Shown here: piece by piece, positions 51,001 through 60,900 of the stretch
Numbering within the stretch: the stretch's first letter is position 1
Layout: the number at the start of each line of letters is the position of its first letter
Origin: Maylandia zebra
Taxonomy: Eukaryota > Chordata > Actinopteri > Cichliformes > Cichlidae
Direction of reading: 5' to 3'
Length of the DNA stretch: 64,000 bases
Assembly (NCBI RefSeq): GCF_041146795.1
Contig: NC_135181.1
Coordinates: 1,201,001 to 1,265,000 of the forward strand
Position numbers and translations under genes: made by a program
The notes under the pieces: generated by a model
The model's database searches: none
What the model was told of the DNA's origin: nothing
The model's input: only the letters and a program-made list of their open reading frames with translations

Positions 51001-54000
51001 AATGGATTTGAAGCTACAGAATTGTAAAATTAGACTACAAATACTTTAATCACCAAGATTTATTTTTGTTATTTATTTATTTTTTTAGGGTGATGAGATT
51101 GAAGAAGTGACCTGTTGTGCTGAAGAGGCTTGCGTAACAGATGTCTGCACAGGTATCAGACTTCAGATCAGGGAGTGTACAGTTCACTGCTTCTGAGTAA
51201 TATTCAGTTTCTCTGTGAAGTCCTCTTTTTAGATATGCATGCAGTTTTGTTTTTTTTTGTTTTTACTGCAGAGCAAAAAAAGCCGAGTGGTGATGGTGAA
51301 GACTGTTTGAGCTGTGTGACAGCAGAGGAAACGGTAATTTGTTTGTTGATTTTTCAGAGTAACTAAACAATGTCTTGCAGCTGTATAGCTCATACGTGAT
51401 CAGGCTTTTCACAGGTAAATTTATCTGACACATACTGACCCTGTAGAACACTTTATTTCTCTTGTCTCTCTATTTCCTGACAGTAAAGTAGTACAACTTC
51501 TTCAGCGGGAGACCCCTTAATGAGATTATCCTGGTGAACAAAGAGCAGAACTATCACAATTTGCATAAATTTAGTTGCACACACATCAAAATCGTAGACC
51601 AGTTTAGTAGAGGCAATATAAATGAAAATAAAACAGAAACCAATACAATTTTAAACTTTGGTGTCAATTTAAAAAAAAAAAAAAAGAAAAACAGTAAAAG
51701 TGCTTGTCTGCTATCAGGAAGCAACTGGATCCAGATCATTTAAAATTTCCCTAAATTCATTAAATAAGACCAGGCCCTTAAGGCTTAACGACTTGCACAT
51801 ATAAAATGTACTTGGCCAGGAAACTTCTTATCACTTGAAACGAAACTAAAAGAATCAGTGAAAATGTAGCAGATGTTAATCTGAACACGAGCTGCTTATG
51901 TTTGTTGGAGCGGGCTTTAAAGTGATGAGTGTGATCTTTTTGTTTCAGGACGACTCGATAACCGAAGATGAGACGTCGTGTCTTCGTGAGGATACACTTT
52001 CTGGTGTGTCATCTTGGCTTTTTAAATATCAGATCTGATTACATAACACGCATAGGGCTACATTTCCTGTATATTTTCTGTTGCAGCTTTACAATCTGAT
52101 GCTGAGCCACAGACCTCCACAGCTATTAAATCTCCAGATTTGGTAATGCATATTTTTCCAATTTGAGGTTTAAATGTAACATTGTATCTCTGCAGAGACT
52201 ATACACACTGTTTGTATCCCTGTGCAGAATAGCCTTGTTGAAGAGGTGACCTGTCTTGTTGGAGAGATCTGTTTGACAGACGTCTGTAGAGGTACTGTTT
52301 AAATTAAAGAGCTCATTTACAGCTTTGTATTTTAATTCTGGGCTACTACAGTAGCTTGGTGTGATTCACAGTTCAGCTAAAGGTTGTGTAACCTGCACTG
52401 AGCCAAGCCACTGTAGCTACTACAGCTGCTCATTTCAAACAGGTTTCATCAGCAGGTGGGTGGACCCTCTGTACCCACAACAAGGGCTGTGTGTCTGAGG
52501 TGACCACAGCATGGATGCCCCCTCTCAATAACATTGTATGGAGCCAAGAAGAGAAAGTACAGTCTGACACAGAGCATTGAGAGGAGTCTGAAGCTTTAGC
52601 TGTACATACATTGACCTTATTCATTTAAACTAGGACCATGCTTGTTGTAAGCCTTCATTTGCAGTGTGTATGCATTTTTGTCATTTAGAAATGAAAAGCA
52701 TTTTTATTTCACAAACATAAATGTGCATCAAGAAACACATTTCATTATATACTCATGTATTCTTGTTTTTCAGATCTAAAAGAGGAAGCTGAAATGTTGA
52801 CGGAGGAGTGTGAGCTGCAGGAGCGTCCACCTTCCCAACAAAATGAGGTAAGAAAGGTAAAAATGAATGAATTCAGTTTAAAGTCTAAATCTAAATATGG
52901 AGACTTGATATTTTATGTTTTAGGACTGTCCCTAAAAGACATCTGTCATAAATATCACATGGTTGATGATTCACTGACCTTAGGCTATGCGGGGCGATCG
53001 TGGCTCAAGAGTTGGGAGTTCGCCTTGTAATCGGAAGGTTGCTGGTTCGAGCCCCAGCTCAGACAGTCCCGGTCGTTGTGTCCTTGGGCAAGACACTTCA
53101 CCCGTTGCCTGCTGGTGGTGGTCAGAGGGCCCGGTGGCGCCAGTGTCCGGCAGCCTCGCCTCTGTCAGTGCGCCCCAGGGCGGCTGTGGCTACAATGTAG
53201 CTGCCATCACCAGTGTGTGAATGTGTGTGTATAGTGTAAAGCGCTTTGGGGTCCTTAGGGACTAGTAAATCTATACAAATACAGGCCATTTACCATTTTT
53301 AGGCTATGAATGTTCCTGGAAAGTTGTTTTTTTGGTTTGGGTTTTTTTTTTTAAGTTTATGATGCTTTTAACATAGCAGTGTAATATCTTAAACACAAAA
53401 TGTATTTTTTGGCACTGAAAAGTACTAATATGGCCAGCTAACAGGGGGAGCAACATTCAAGCATCTAACTTGTCGTGTATTTCTACACTCCTGCAGTCAT
53501 GTGGAAGAGTTTTCACAGGACTACACATTTCTAAGAACACTATTACTGCTTCCTTATTAATTAAGTAGCAGCCAGGTGCTAATGTGCAAATGCATTTCAT
53601 TAACTCATTCACTGCCATTGACGTCTATAGCCGTCAATTGCAGTGAATGAATCAATGGGTTTAACTCATTCACTGTCAATGGCTGGCAGTGAATGAGTTA
53701 ACTGATTATCTTCAGGTGTGAGCACCTCTGTAAAAGCAGGAGTTTTGGCACTTCTCTGTATATAAAAATATTCTAAAGCCAAATGTGAGGCCGTCTGTCC
53801 ACCAGCTGAAGCTTGGTTTAATTAGATCATGCAACAGAACAATGATCCCTACGCACAGCAGCAGATCTGCAAAAGAAATAGAACAGCCAGAGTCCAGACT
53901 CAGCCCAGTTACAATGCTGTGCTGAGAGAAAAACCTCAGTGAACTGAAGCAAAGACGAGTGGATCCTTCTCCGATACTGAGACTGACACTCATACAGAAA

Positions 54001-54322
54001 ATTATTTGCTGCTCATGATAACTGTTGTTCTACAAGATGTCCAATCATGAGGTGTGCTTCATTTTTCTGCACGAGTGCTGTGAATGTTTTGTTTTTTTTT
54101 CCACATGACTGCAAGTGCTTACATTTTCTGTTGGGTATTTAACAGTATGTTCAGTGCACACTGCTTATGCACGTGCTCTTCATTGTACCACCGACGTATC
54201 TAGAAGGCACTCACGTTAACCTAAAAAATACCAAACACACATTACTGTTTTTTCATTCAACCTTTTAACATTTCCAGAGTTTTGATGACAGTGTGCTGAC
54301 AGATGAACTGCCTTCTCCTTAG
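42069..54322 (+). CDS. tdrd6: Tudor domain-containing protein 6
   Basis: Fourteen exons join with phase kept: 42069-47664, 47907-47986, 48824-48886, 48965-49019, 49452-49531, 49717-49771, 50489-50544, 51089-51152, 51272-51333, 51949-52003, 52087-52142, 52228-52291, 52774-52847 and 54278-54322, giving 2134 aa, close to TDRD6 length. I chose the first in-frame ATG (gccaaaATGT); the frame upstream is open but has no ATG. The giant exon carries seven extended Tudor modules, with WYRA/DYGN-type cores near residues 69-97, 294-325, 527-562, 769-803, 984-1014, 1303-1336 and 1530-1563. TDRD6 scaffolds germ granules and the chromatoid body and binds dimethyl-arginine tails of Piwi proteins. Modules 1 and 2 have FLIDKG and LNVDSG in place of F-D-Y-G, so they may not bind methyl-arginine. 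The acidic C-tail is split over small exons. Identity over tdrd15 rests on the motif YYSTH..K.G and on pla2g7 next door. Confidence 0.93.
48046..48750 (-). mobile_element. Short hAT element with BED zinc-finger remnant, in tdrd6 intron 2
   Basis: A 705-bp element with ends TAGGACTGTGCGATATGA and the inverse TCATATCGCACAGCCCTA. The flanks CTTAAAAG (48038-48045) and CTTTAAAG (48751-48758) are a 7/8 8-bp target duplication. Read on the + strand near 48352-48440 it encodes RCKLCCKLVPSSDSN then TTNLFYHLRTNHVKEYG, a C-x2-C...H-x4-H BED finger of the ZBED/hAT transposase type. A stop follows and the catalytic domain is absent. Strand is given relative to the copy at 31265. It lies in the 837-bp intron between exons 2 and 3. 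Confidence 0.85.
49860..50391. mobile_element. Tc1-type MITE in tdrd6 intron 6
   Basis: The left end CACCATATTGCCAAAAGTAT and right end with inverse 'aatactttttggcaatatag' form terminal repeats of about 30 bp at a TA site. The interior (532 bp) resembles a degenerate Tc1 body without a usable frame. Confidence 0.8.
52990..53299 (+). mobile_element. tRNA-derived SINE, AFC (African cichlid) family
   Basis: The head GGGGCGATCGTGGCTCAAGA contains an A-box-like TGGCTCAAGAGTTGGG and a B box GGTTCGAGCCC (53044-53054). Next come the conserved body 'gtccttgggcaagacacttc' and the tail 'aatacaggccatttacca'. A perfect 9-bp target duplication TAGGCTATG flanks it (52981-52989 and 53300-53308). Full length and intact duplication indicate a fairly recent insertion in the last tdrd6 intron. 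The family name is recalled from the AFC consensus and needs a search to confirm. Confidence 0.9.
53600..53701. mobile_element. Palindromic TTAA-ended MITE
   Basis: It starts TTAACTCATTCACTGCCATTG and ends with the inverse GGCAGTGAATGAGTTAA. A second internal copy, 'ttaactcattcactgtcaatgg', begins at 53661. With TTAA at both ends (53600-53603 and 53698-53701) it is a 102-bp piggyBac-type miniature element able to form a hairpin. It sits in the last tdrd6 intron. Confidence 0.75.
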
Positions 54323-57300
54323 GACAGTTTTGGTAAGTTTTGTTCTCCAGAATAATCCGGTCATTCATACAATGTTACCATTGGAGTAGGAAGTAGTAAT
54401 AGAAATGAAGAGCCTGCCATTGGGTGCTTCTTATTCTGCAAACATGTCTAATCACTTTCTTGTGCCTCAACTTCTTTGATGCTCATATTAAAATATAATA
54501 AATAACCACGAGTGTGGAGCTGAGTGATGTTTCAGAAAGCAGGTGTAACAAACTCTGAGTCTAACTGAACTCTGATGGTGCAGTCAACTCAGTGCAGCTC
54601 GATACCAGAATTTCCAACAGACAAAAAACCAGGAGAGCTAAAATATCAATATATGATCGATGAATAGAAAAGAGGTTTTATTCAGCCTCGTCAGTCAACT
54701 TTTACACTTGGCTTTTGTGTGTGTTGGTAGATGAGGTGTTCAGCAGTAACCCGATGGGAGTGTACATGACAGCAAGCTTATGTGGCCCAAACTGGAGGGT
54801 GTTTTTCTTTTCCTTTAAAGAATGATTGTTCTGTGATATCAGACATTAATCTCGGTGATCTGCAGCGGCAAAGTTGTTGAGATTCAAACTTTCAAATAAG
54901 GCAGCATTAAAACTGCAGAACTCAGCCAGAGCAGCTTGTTGAAGCAGTGGTCAGCAGCAGTTACTTGAAGCAATCATTTTGTCTGTGACACACTGTGGCA
55001 GAAATGTTGGATCAGTCTTCTTCACAACAAAGCTTCAGTTCATTGAGGTTTGCAGCTGTGTTGAGGTCTGGCCATTGCAACACTGATTCTTTTCTTTTTC
55101 TGCCGTTCTGTTGGAGGTTTGCTGCTGTGCTTGAATTCTAGTCGAGCTTAAGTTTGGTTGACTCAGTGAGTACAAAGTGTGCAAGTCACGTGGCTGCAAA
55201 ACAAATCTGTCCTCAGCCTTCCACCTCTGTGACAGTTTGTACGGGGTGTTTGTGATGTAACAGCCCAAAGTCAGATGTAACTTTGCAAACCTAAGTTGTG
55301 CTGCCAGAGGCTTCCCCCGGCAGCCGTTCCAAGTAATTCCTACTTATTCAGTGTTTCTGTAGTTTTACTGTCATGAACTCCAACTGAGGCTGAGATGTAG
55401 CTCAAACCTTTGCTCTTATAGACATGTGACAGTGGATTTAGGGTTTCTCAGGTTTGTAAGAGTCCTGTGACGACTTTGTTTTTCACACAGCTGTAGATTC
55501 TAGATTTTGTTTCTGTGATAGTGGGTCTGCAGTGTTGAGTGATTGCTCTCAGTCCCTGAGCCATGTTAAAAGAAACCTTGAGTCTTTCAAAAGATATCAA
55601 ATCTTTATCAACTGTATGAATGAAGAATTAAAACTGTCAGCTGCTTCAGGCACAGAAACTCGGAGCGTGTTGAAGAAAACCTGTCACGGTGCAGGTTAGC
55701 ATCACGCGCTGCTGCTCTTGTAACTGACTCGGAGCTGAAGTTGGCGTTCTGTCAGAGCTTCTTCATCTCAGAGTTTCCACTAAACCTGCTTTCTGGAACA
55801 TGGGCAGATACAGATACCTGTCTGTTTGTTCTGAATGAGTTATGATGTTGATGTATGACGTTACCATTGAAAGTAGGAGGAGACAAAAAGCCGTTTTTGC
55901 TGACTGTTGCTTTGTTGCTGCTAACTTCCTTTTAGGAATCCAGCTGTCAAAGCTGTTCTGCTGAGCAGCAGCCGGCAGAGTGACTGCCTCTTCTTTTCGT
56001 TTTGGACATTAAATAGAAGATTAGTGTAACTGCATATTGTTTTGTGTTGTTTCAGATAGGTGCAGTTCATTTTCTGTGTTCATTTTAAGTGCCCAATGCC
56101 AGTGTTGTCATTGTTTTGGCTTCTTTGTGTGTTATCGTCCTATCGCTCATAGCCTTTGATCTGCTTATTTCATTGTTCCTCTAAAAACAAACAGCCACGA
56201 AGCTAAAAGTCTTTATATGGTAATAGTTGATAAAACATGAGGAGTTTATTTTGATAAACTGCCAAACAATTCTTTAGATGTTTGAGTCTTGAGTTTATTT
56301 GCTCTGGTTTCAGTGGCTGTTGTGAAATGCATGAAAAAAAAAAAAATCTGTATTTGGTGTTAATCCACGAGTTGAAGCAAATTTGTGTTGGCACAATAAA
56401 TATTACCATTCAGTGCACACGAGTCATGGTTTTGCTTCCCCGTTTCATTAGTTCCATTTTGGTGTTTCTGTAACATTTTATTAAAAAGGAACACGTCTTG
56501 GAAATGTTTCATGTTTGTCCCTGTAAAACATTTAGATCATCGTCCTCGTGGTGTTGGAAACAGTTGCTTTATGAACATACCCAGTGTTTAAAAACCACTT
56601 TTACAAGCTACAGATGGATATCTTTACTTTTTATAGAGATATCTAGATATAGAATGGGACACTGATTAATATCAGTAAGGTGATGTGCAACGAGATGACT
56701 GTGGCTTCATATAAACAAACATAACAGTTCTGTTGTCACACATTAGTGGACACCCAGCTGTGCAGGAATATCAAACTAATTTGACATCGTAGCCACATAC
56801 AGTGGGTGGGACAGGTGAAACTACATGATACACCTGTAAAGTTACAGAAAAGGTTTCATTGCTCGCACTGTCCTGTAATTATACATTTAGAATGTAAAGT
56901 TTCCATGAGTTCACAGAAAATGTCCTTATGCTTCGGTGTGGTACGGATGGCAATGACCAACAGGAAAAGCTGTAAGACACATGAAAAGACAGAAGTTCAA
57001 ACTCTATGCAGTCCTTCGTGTTTCTAAAGCTCTCCAGTGGGTTGAATTGGAGTCTTTGCTAGGGCAGTTTTGGCCCTCGGGCCTTATATTTGACACCTTG
57101 TTGCTTGTCAGTTTTCTCCTTTCTCCCATTCACAGAGCGCCCGGAGCAAGCTTCATAACCGAGACAGGTTTAATTCACTGCCTGTTTCTGTCGTCTTGTT
57201 GCCTTAGTATTTTAATTTGTGGACTCCCTTTAAAGATTGAATTTTACAGCCTTACTGCCACAAACTGATCAGTGAAGTGTCTTTAAAAATGAGTGCTAAA

Positions 57301-57641
57301 CATTTGTAAAGAAACCAGATTTATTGGATTTCTGTTGTGTATAAATGAAGTGTATAAAAGTTACATAGCACTGACCAAGGAAAGAACTGTACGGTGGCTT
57401 ATGGCCAATGGGATATTTAAAGCAGCTTTTTAGTGTTTACAATATTCATTGAAAGATGTTCTTGAAGTTACTGGATGCCTTTTACATGCTAGCTTGTCTA
57501 ATCTTTATCACATAATTCTATAATCATCTTTTTCTATTCTATAACTTAAGATTGTCATCATAGGCCGCATTACATAATCACACAGCAATCAGAGTACCTT
57601 GTCTTTGCTCAAAGGTCCAAAGAGGTACAGAAACATTTGGA
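54323..57641 (+). other. tdrd6 3'UTR and intergenic region to pla2g7
   Basis: Candidate poly(A) signals AATAAA lie at 54497-54502 and 56395-56400. The first gives a short UTR. No coding exon was recognised. A fragment ending 'ggccttatatttgacacc' (about 57045-57098) resembles the terminus of the repeat at about 62153-62705. Confidence 0.5.
54497..54502 (+). terminator. Candidate tdrd6 polyadenylation signal
   Basis: AATAAA lies 175 bp after the stop codon. A second signal is at 56395-56400. Which one is used cannot be told from sequence. Confidence 0.4.
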
Positions 57642-57647
57642 TTTATT
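57642..57647 (-). terminator. Candidate pla2g7 polyadenylation signal
   Basis: TTTATT on the + strand (AATAAA on the minus strand) lies 317 bp after the pla2g7 stop codon. Another is at 57320-57325. Confidence 0.5.
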
Positions 57648-57963
57648 TACACTAAAAGATAAAAACTGATTACAAAGATTTGTTCAAGAAATTGCAGCTA
57701 ATAGTAAAGATGTCACCAACAGTGAGAAGAAAGTTTCAAGCTGCTCGTATGCAACATTCAGGCCTCCTGAAACAAACACTACGCTGAGTGCTTGGTCCAT
57801 CCAGAAAAAATAAATCCATCCTTTGAGGTAGAGATTAGATTTCCATCTGATTACTGCTTAAAAAATGCCAAGTAGGCCTGACTTGACATTTTAAACCCTT
57901 TGCACTGACTCCTGCGCCCAAGACGAATGTGAGAGGCCACAGTATAAGAGGCACAGAGCCAGT

Positions 57964-60900
57964 TCAGATGGCGGACTGAAGCAAGTTGACATTAGTTCCT
58001 GGGATGAGGTTTTCATCTTCTCCGTTGATCAGAGGGTCCCACTGGTTAAAGTTCTTCTCCAGGCCTGCAAGAGTTTTGCACAGAGGAAAGGGGAGTAAGC
58101 AGAGTTCAGTCGATCTCTCAGCCAACTCCTCACAGCTCAGCTGATACTGTACACATCTTACTATTAATCCTGTAAAAATGGCTTTAATGTGCCCACAGCT
58201 GTGTTCCTGCATTACATGATTAAATCTGACGAACGACTAGCAGGAGCTCTTACCGAGATGGCGTTGCAGAAACGCTAGTGTTGCTTTATTGCACAGGTCT
58301 ATGGCGAGCTCTGGGTCGATCTCTCCTTTGAGTTTCATCAGCTTCCCAATCCAGTTGCCTGTGAGAAAGGTGAAGTCTGGGAAACTCTGGTGGACTGTAC
58401 CTCTGAAAGAATGCAGGTGAAGAAGAGACATCATCACAAAATCAGCCCAAATTACCCCCAAAGTCTCTGAAAGTGCAGCAGACCAGTACTGGTACCTGAT
58501 GGTGATCATTTTCCTCTGTATGACGGCCGAGTCGAGCTTCTTCATGCGGCTGATGTTTCCCGCCCACTGGAACTTCTCTGAGTTGATGAAAAAGATTGGC
58601 TGCTTCACCCGAGGAAAGATCTCATCGTCTAAAGGAGTCATCCAGGAGTCTAGCGCTACTCCACACCTGTTTATACGATAGCAGGCCAGGGTATTACTTT
58701 TAATAATCTGGGTCTGTTACTGCTGCCTGTAACACGTTTCTAATTTATGCTAAGCAAAGTGAAATGCCCTCATGCACACAGCTCTAGCCCTGCAGACATT
58801 ATGGACAATAAGTGATAAAAGACTGGAAACCATAAAAACGTACTTGAATTTAACCTCTTTACACAGAGCCTCTATGACTGTTGCTCCTCCAAACGAATGG
58901 CCCATCACTGCTATCCTGCACAGGTCCATGGAGTTCTGTTACCAAGAACATGAGAGAGAATTAAGAAATCAGCACAAATTAAATTGTACTCCACTGCGTT
59001 TCACATTTTTCCTGATCACAGATTAAAGTCTGCTGATGTTCTTTATGCAAAACAGCATTTCATGAACTTTGGACTCTGCAGCTGATAAGCTGAGGCTAAC
59101 ACAGGTTTTTTCCTCAGTGCACTTTCAAAAGTCATCTGAACCTAGTTGATGTCATTTTATTGTTTATACACACACGGCAGCACAAAAAGTAAGAACTTTG
59201 TGTTTGATGCTTCTTGCCAATAATCTTCTACAGCTGCAAAGTATATTTGGTGCCACGTTTGTAGGGAAACACATTTGTGCGTTGAGCAGCAGAGTTGAGT
59301 ATGCGGGCCAATGCCAAACAGCTTATTCTGTGTCGACTCTTGTGTGGCGTTGAATGGGATGAGCAAAGTATGAAGAAACAAGACATATCGGCAGTTTAAC
59401 AGTGTTTTTCACAAGTCAGCCAACAAAACCAAAAGTAGTGGTTGAAGAATGGGAAGCTATACCACAGCACTGCGTGACCAGCACGAGGAGCAGGTACCAT
59501 GCTGTTGTGGCCGTGTATGGTTCTTCCACATGCTGTTGTTATGACTCTTATGTCTTCAGAGTTCAATAAATGACACCAAATAGAAGATTTGGCAACTTTT
59601 TCAAACTTGTGGCAAAATGTGGCACCATTAAAAGGGGAAATAAATAAGCCTGGTCTAAGACTTATTGCCAATCAAGTCAACTAAATGAAGACTTTCGGTG
59701 CCAAGCTCATATATAAAAACAAAAAGTGCTGGTAAATGAACTTTGGAAGCTCGAGACTTTAGGGAAAGTTGCAATAACCACAAAGATACAACACTGCTAG
59801 AAACACTCGTTGGTCTTCTAAGCATCACACAGCAGGATGCAACAAACCCTGAAACAGATGTTCCAAATGTACAAGTTGAATTTTTGTGAACTAAGAAATG
59901 ATTAAGAAATTGAACAAGTGCGGGAATTGTGAAGTGGGCGTGTCCTACGTTAAGGATGTGCACACAGGAAGCAGTTCACTCATCAACCATTCATCGCTTT
60001 GGAGCTGATGTTTGTTGCAGACACTCCGTGCTGTACATACTTGGCACCTGCCCCATATGTCAATCAGCATCATCTTTGCAATACTTCACCTCAAAGCTTA
60101 GAAGAGTTGAGTGCTGGGGTTAGCCTACATCGCTTTGTCGGTGGTTTCTTCGCCCAGCTTGAAGTTGCACCACTCTGTGGTCTCTGGTCAAAAACTTGCC
60201 GTTGCTTCCTGATCTACTCTTTAAACTTTTCTCAGTTTCAAGTTGAGCAATCGAAGCAGTGAAGAATACCCCTGACTGACACACGACAGGAGTATAAATG
60301 GATTGGAAGTTGCCTAGGTAACCAGAGGCTGGAATGTCTGCTTCCTACGACGGGGGTCCACACAGGATCGCTCAGAGCACCGCTTTGTTGCCGACGGCTG
60401 GTTGCTAGGTTAACCCTTTAATGTATGTACCACTCTGTCATGTGTCAGTAACCAGCACACTTTGCTCTCCCAGGTATCAGCATCAGCTGTTCACCTCGAA
60501 GGTGAGAAGAGTTCAGCTTTAGCTTTAAACACTGTAAAGCTAAGAGGCTACAACTGTTGCCTTTTAGCTTTGATCAAACTTTGATCAAACTTCAAAGAGA
60601 CTTCTGCATTTCCTGGAGCCTTGTGACACTTGCCAACTTGCCCCATGCTCGTGTTACAACGACTTTCTGCGTCTTGTGACACATTTCCATTATTGTGTTT
60701 GCTACCACACACTGCATGCATGCATGCATGACAGCTGTCCTGCATGCATGTCACAGCCAGAGGTAACCAAAAGCTTACCTTCAGCGTTGACCAGTCAAAG
60801 TGCGTCTCCAGAACATTCTGCACTGAGATTCCTGAGTTGATTTCAGTGAGTTTATCCAGAGCCAGAATGCATTCATCTGCTCTTTGTTTCACCTGAAAGA

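Larger units (their letters stand above)
47907..54322 (+). repeat. Micro-exon array with duplicated cassette in tdrd6
   Basis: Exons 4-13 alternate between phase 0/1 and 1/0, so each consecutive pair is a removable in-frame cassette. Exon 6 (55 nt, SDSVSDEES) matches exon 10 (55 nt, DDSITEDET). Exon 7 and exon 11 are both 56 nt. Exon 8 (64 nt, EEVTCCAEEACVTDVC) matches exon 12 (64 nt, EEVTCLVGEICLTDVC). Exon 14 (SFDDSVLTDE) resembles the start of the same unit again. This points to tandem duplication of a four-exon block (about 49.7-51.3 kb to 51.9-52.8 kb). Exons 9 and 13 are no longer alike. Confidence 0.75.

Noticed and set aside
52990-53062. Possible tRNA gene
   Set aside because: The A-box and B-box belong to the tRNA-derived head of a SINE with body, tail and target duplication. 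It does not fold as a complete tRNA that I can draw.
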